A DNA stretch of 7,350 nucleotides from a bacterium HR39. GTDB lineage: Bacteria; Pseudomonadota; Alphaproteobacteria; Geminicoccales; Geminicoccaceae. The stretch is from positions 1 through 7,350 of the forward strand of contig BEIP01000059.1 of assembly GCA_002898955.1 (NCBI GenBank), given 5' to 3'. The translations under genes were made by a program, and so were the position numbers. Shown in pieces: positions 6,951 through 7,350 of the stretch (position 1 is the stretch's first letter; the number at the start of each line of letters is the position of its first letter). Below the pieces are notes generated by a model. It made no database searches. It was not told the origin of the DNA and saw only the letters and a program-made list of their open reading frames with translations.

Positions 6951-7350
6951 GGCCGGTCGTCCTCCCGGCGCGAAAGCGCGTCGACCAGGTCCAGAAGAGC
7001 GGCGGGGAGCGCCAGGGCGAGGCCCGCGAGGAACGGGATCCAGTAGGCCTCCATCGGGATCTGCAGGGTGACGGAGCGGTCACCCATCAGCCGCACGGTG
7101 GCGAGCTGGTCGAGGCCGTGGCGCAGCACGAGGCCGAGGAAGAGCAGCGAGGCGAGGGCGGCGAGCAGGTCGAGCGCGGCCCGCAGCGGTGCCGGCAGGT
7201 GGAGATAGAGCAGGTCCACCGCCACGTGGCCGCGGGCCAGAAAGGCGGCGGGGATGGCCAGCGCCGCGCAGCTCACCACGAAGAGCTGGACGAGGTCGAC
7301 GCTGCCGACGAGCGCCCAGCCGAGCGGTATGCCCGTCGCCAGCCCGACGA
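6947..7350 (-). CDS. dctQ: TRAP transporter small permease, DctQ type (5' end off the right edge)
   Basis: This small membrane subunit joins DctM to form the TRAP translocator. The last 133 residues are visible and the frame is open to the window edge. GTG 7279 is an internal codon rather than the start, because family sequence continues upstream (GIPLGWALVGSVDLVQLF). The stretch around FLARGHVAVDLLYLHLP matches the conserved DctQ centre (hydrophobic run, then HVAVDLL and LP). Two more membrane segments follow, with LQIPMEAYWIPFLAGLAL standing for the final conserved IP and aromatic region before the last helix. DctQ proteins are usually 160-190 residues, so roughly 30-50 are off the window. 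The stop overlaps the dctM GTG by 4 bases. The solute-binding subunit (DctP) is not seen and would most simply lie farther right. Confidence 0.88.
   Translation of the reverse strand, partial: VGLATGIPLGWALVGSVDLVQLFVVSCAALAIPAAFLARGHVAVDLLYLHLPAPLRAALDLLAALASLLFLGLVLRHGLDQLATVRLMGDRSVTLQIPMEAYWIPFLAGLALALPAALLDLVDALSRREDDRP

Noticed and set aside
5325..7046. Long plus-strand frame of 573 codons, rich in His, Gln, Glu and Gly
   Set aside because: It lies opposite dctM and the start of the dehydrogenase. Its His/Gln/Glu/Asp-rich composition is what the reverse strand of GC-rich membrane-protein codons gives, and it has no domain pattern.

Overview
The window is very GC-rich bacterial DNA. Third codon positions in the genes are almost all G or C, and several starts are GTG behind strong GGAGG ribosome sites. 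A TRAP transporter next to valine-catabolism acyl-CoA genes and a dipeptide-type ABC transporter remnant point to a GC-rich proteobacterium, most likely alphaproteobacterial. That placement is inference. Every gene I can support lies on the minus strand, so the window reads from right to left.

Right third (7350 to 5649): the 3' part of a TRAP small permease gene (dctQ) overlaps a complete TRAP large permease gene (dctM) by 4 bases. The periplasmic binding protein of this system is not in view and is probably beyond the right edge. Middle (5569 to 2409): three genes in tight series encode steps of distal valine degradation. They are an isobutyryl-CoA dehydrogenase (ACAD8-like), a 3-hydroxyisobutyryl-CoA hydrolase of the enoyl-CoA hydratase fold, and 3-hydroxyisobutyrate dehydrogenase (mmsB). 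Together they would turn isobutyryl-CoA into methacrylyl-CoA, and free 3-hydroxyisobutyrate into methylmalonate semialdehyde. The hydratase that joins those two steps and mmsA are not in the window. mmsB has one in-frame TAG at codon 109 with clear family sequence on both sides, so it is broken, recoded or mis-sequenced.

Left third (2293 to 1): first comes an open frame that is a patchwork of a peptide ABC transporter. It has a Tat signal and one internal piece of a family-5 solute-binding protein, joined in frame to an ABC ATPase that lacks Walker A. This looks like the scar of a large deletion. It is followed by a TIM-barrel protein of the sugar phosphate isomerase/epimerase (AP endonuclease 2) type with unusual metal-site positions. 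A 4-base overlap then leads into a gene that runs off the left edge and whose visible part looks weakly like the N-terminal domain of an enolase-superfamily (mandelate racemase-like) enzyme.

The strongest points for a second look are the amber codon in mmsB, the solute-binding/ATPase composite directly downstream of it, and the link between a TRAP permease and valine catabolism. I see no RNA genes, CRISPR arrays, insertion sequences or clear intrinsic terminators. Several short perfect hairpins lack a U-tract. I do not see strong evidence for a wholly new system.
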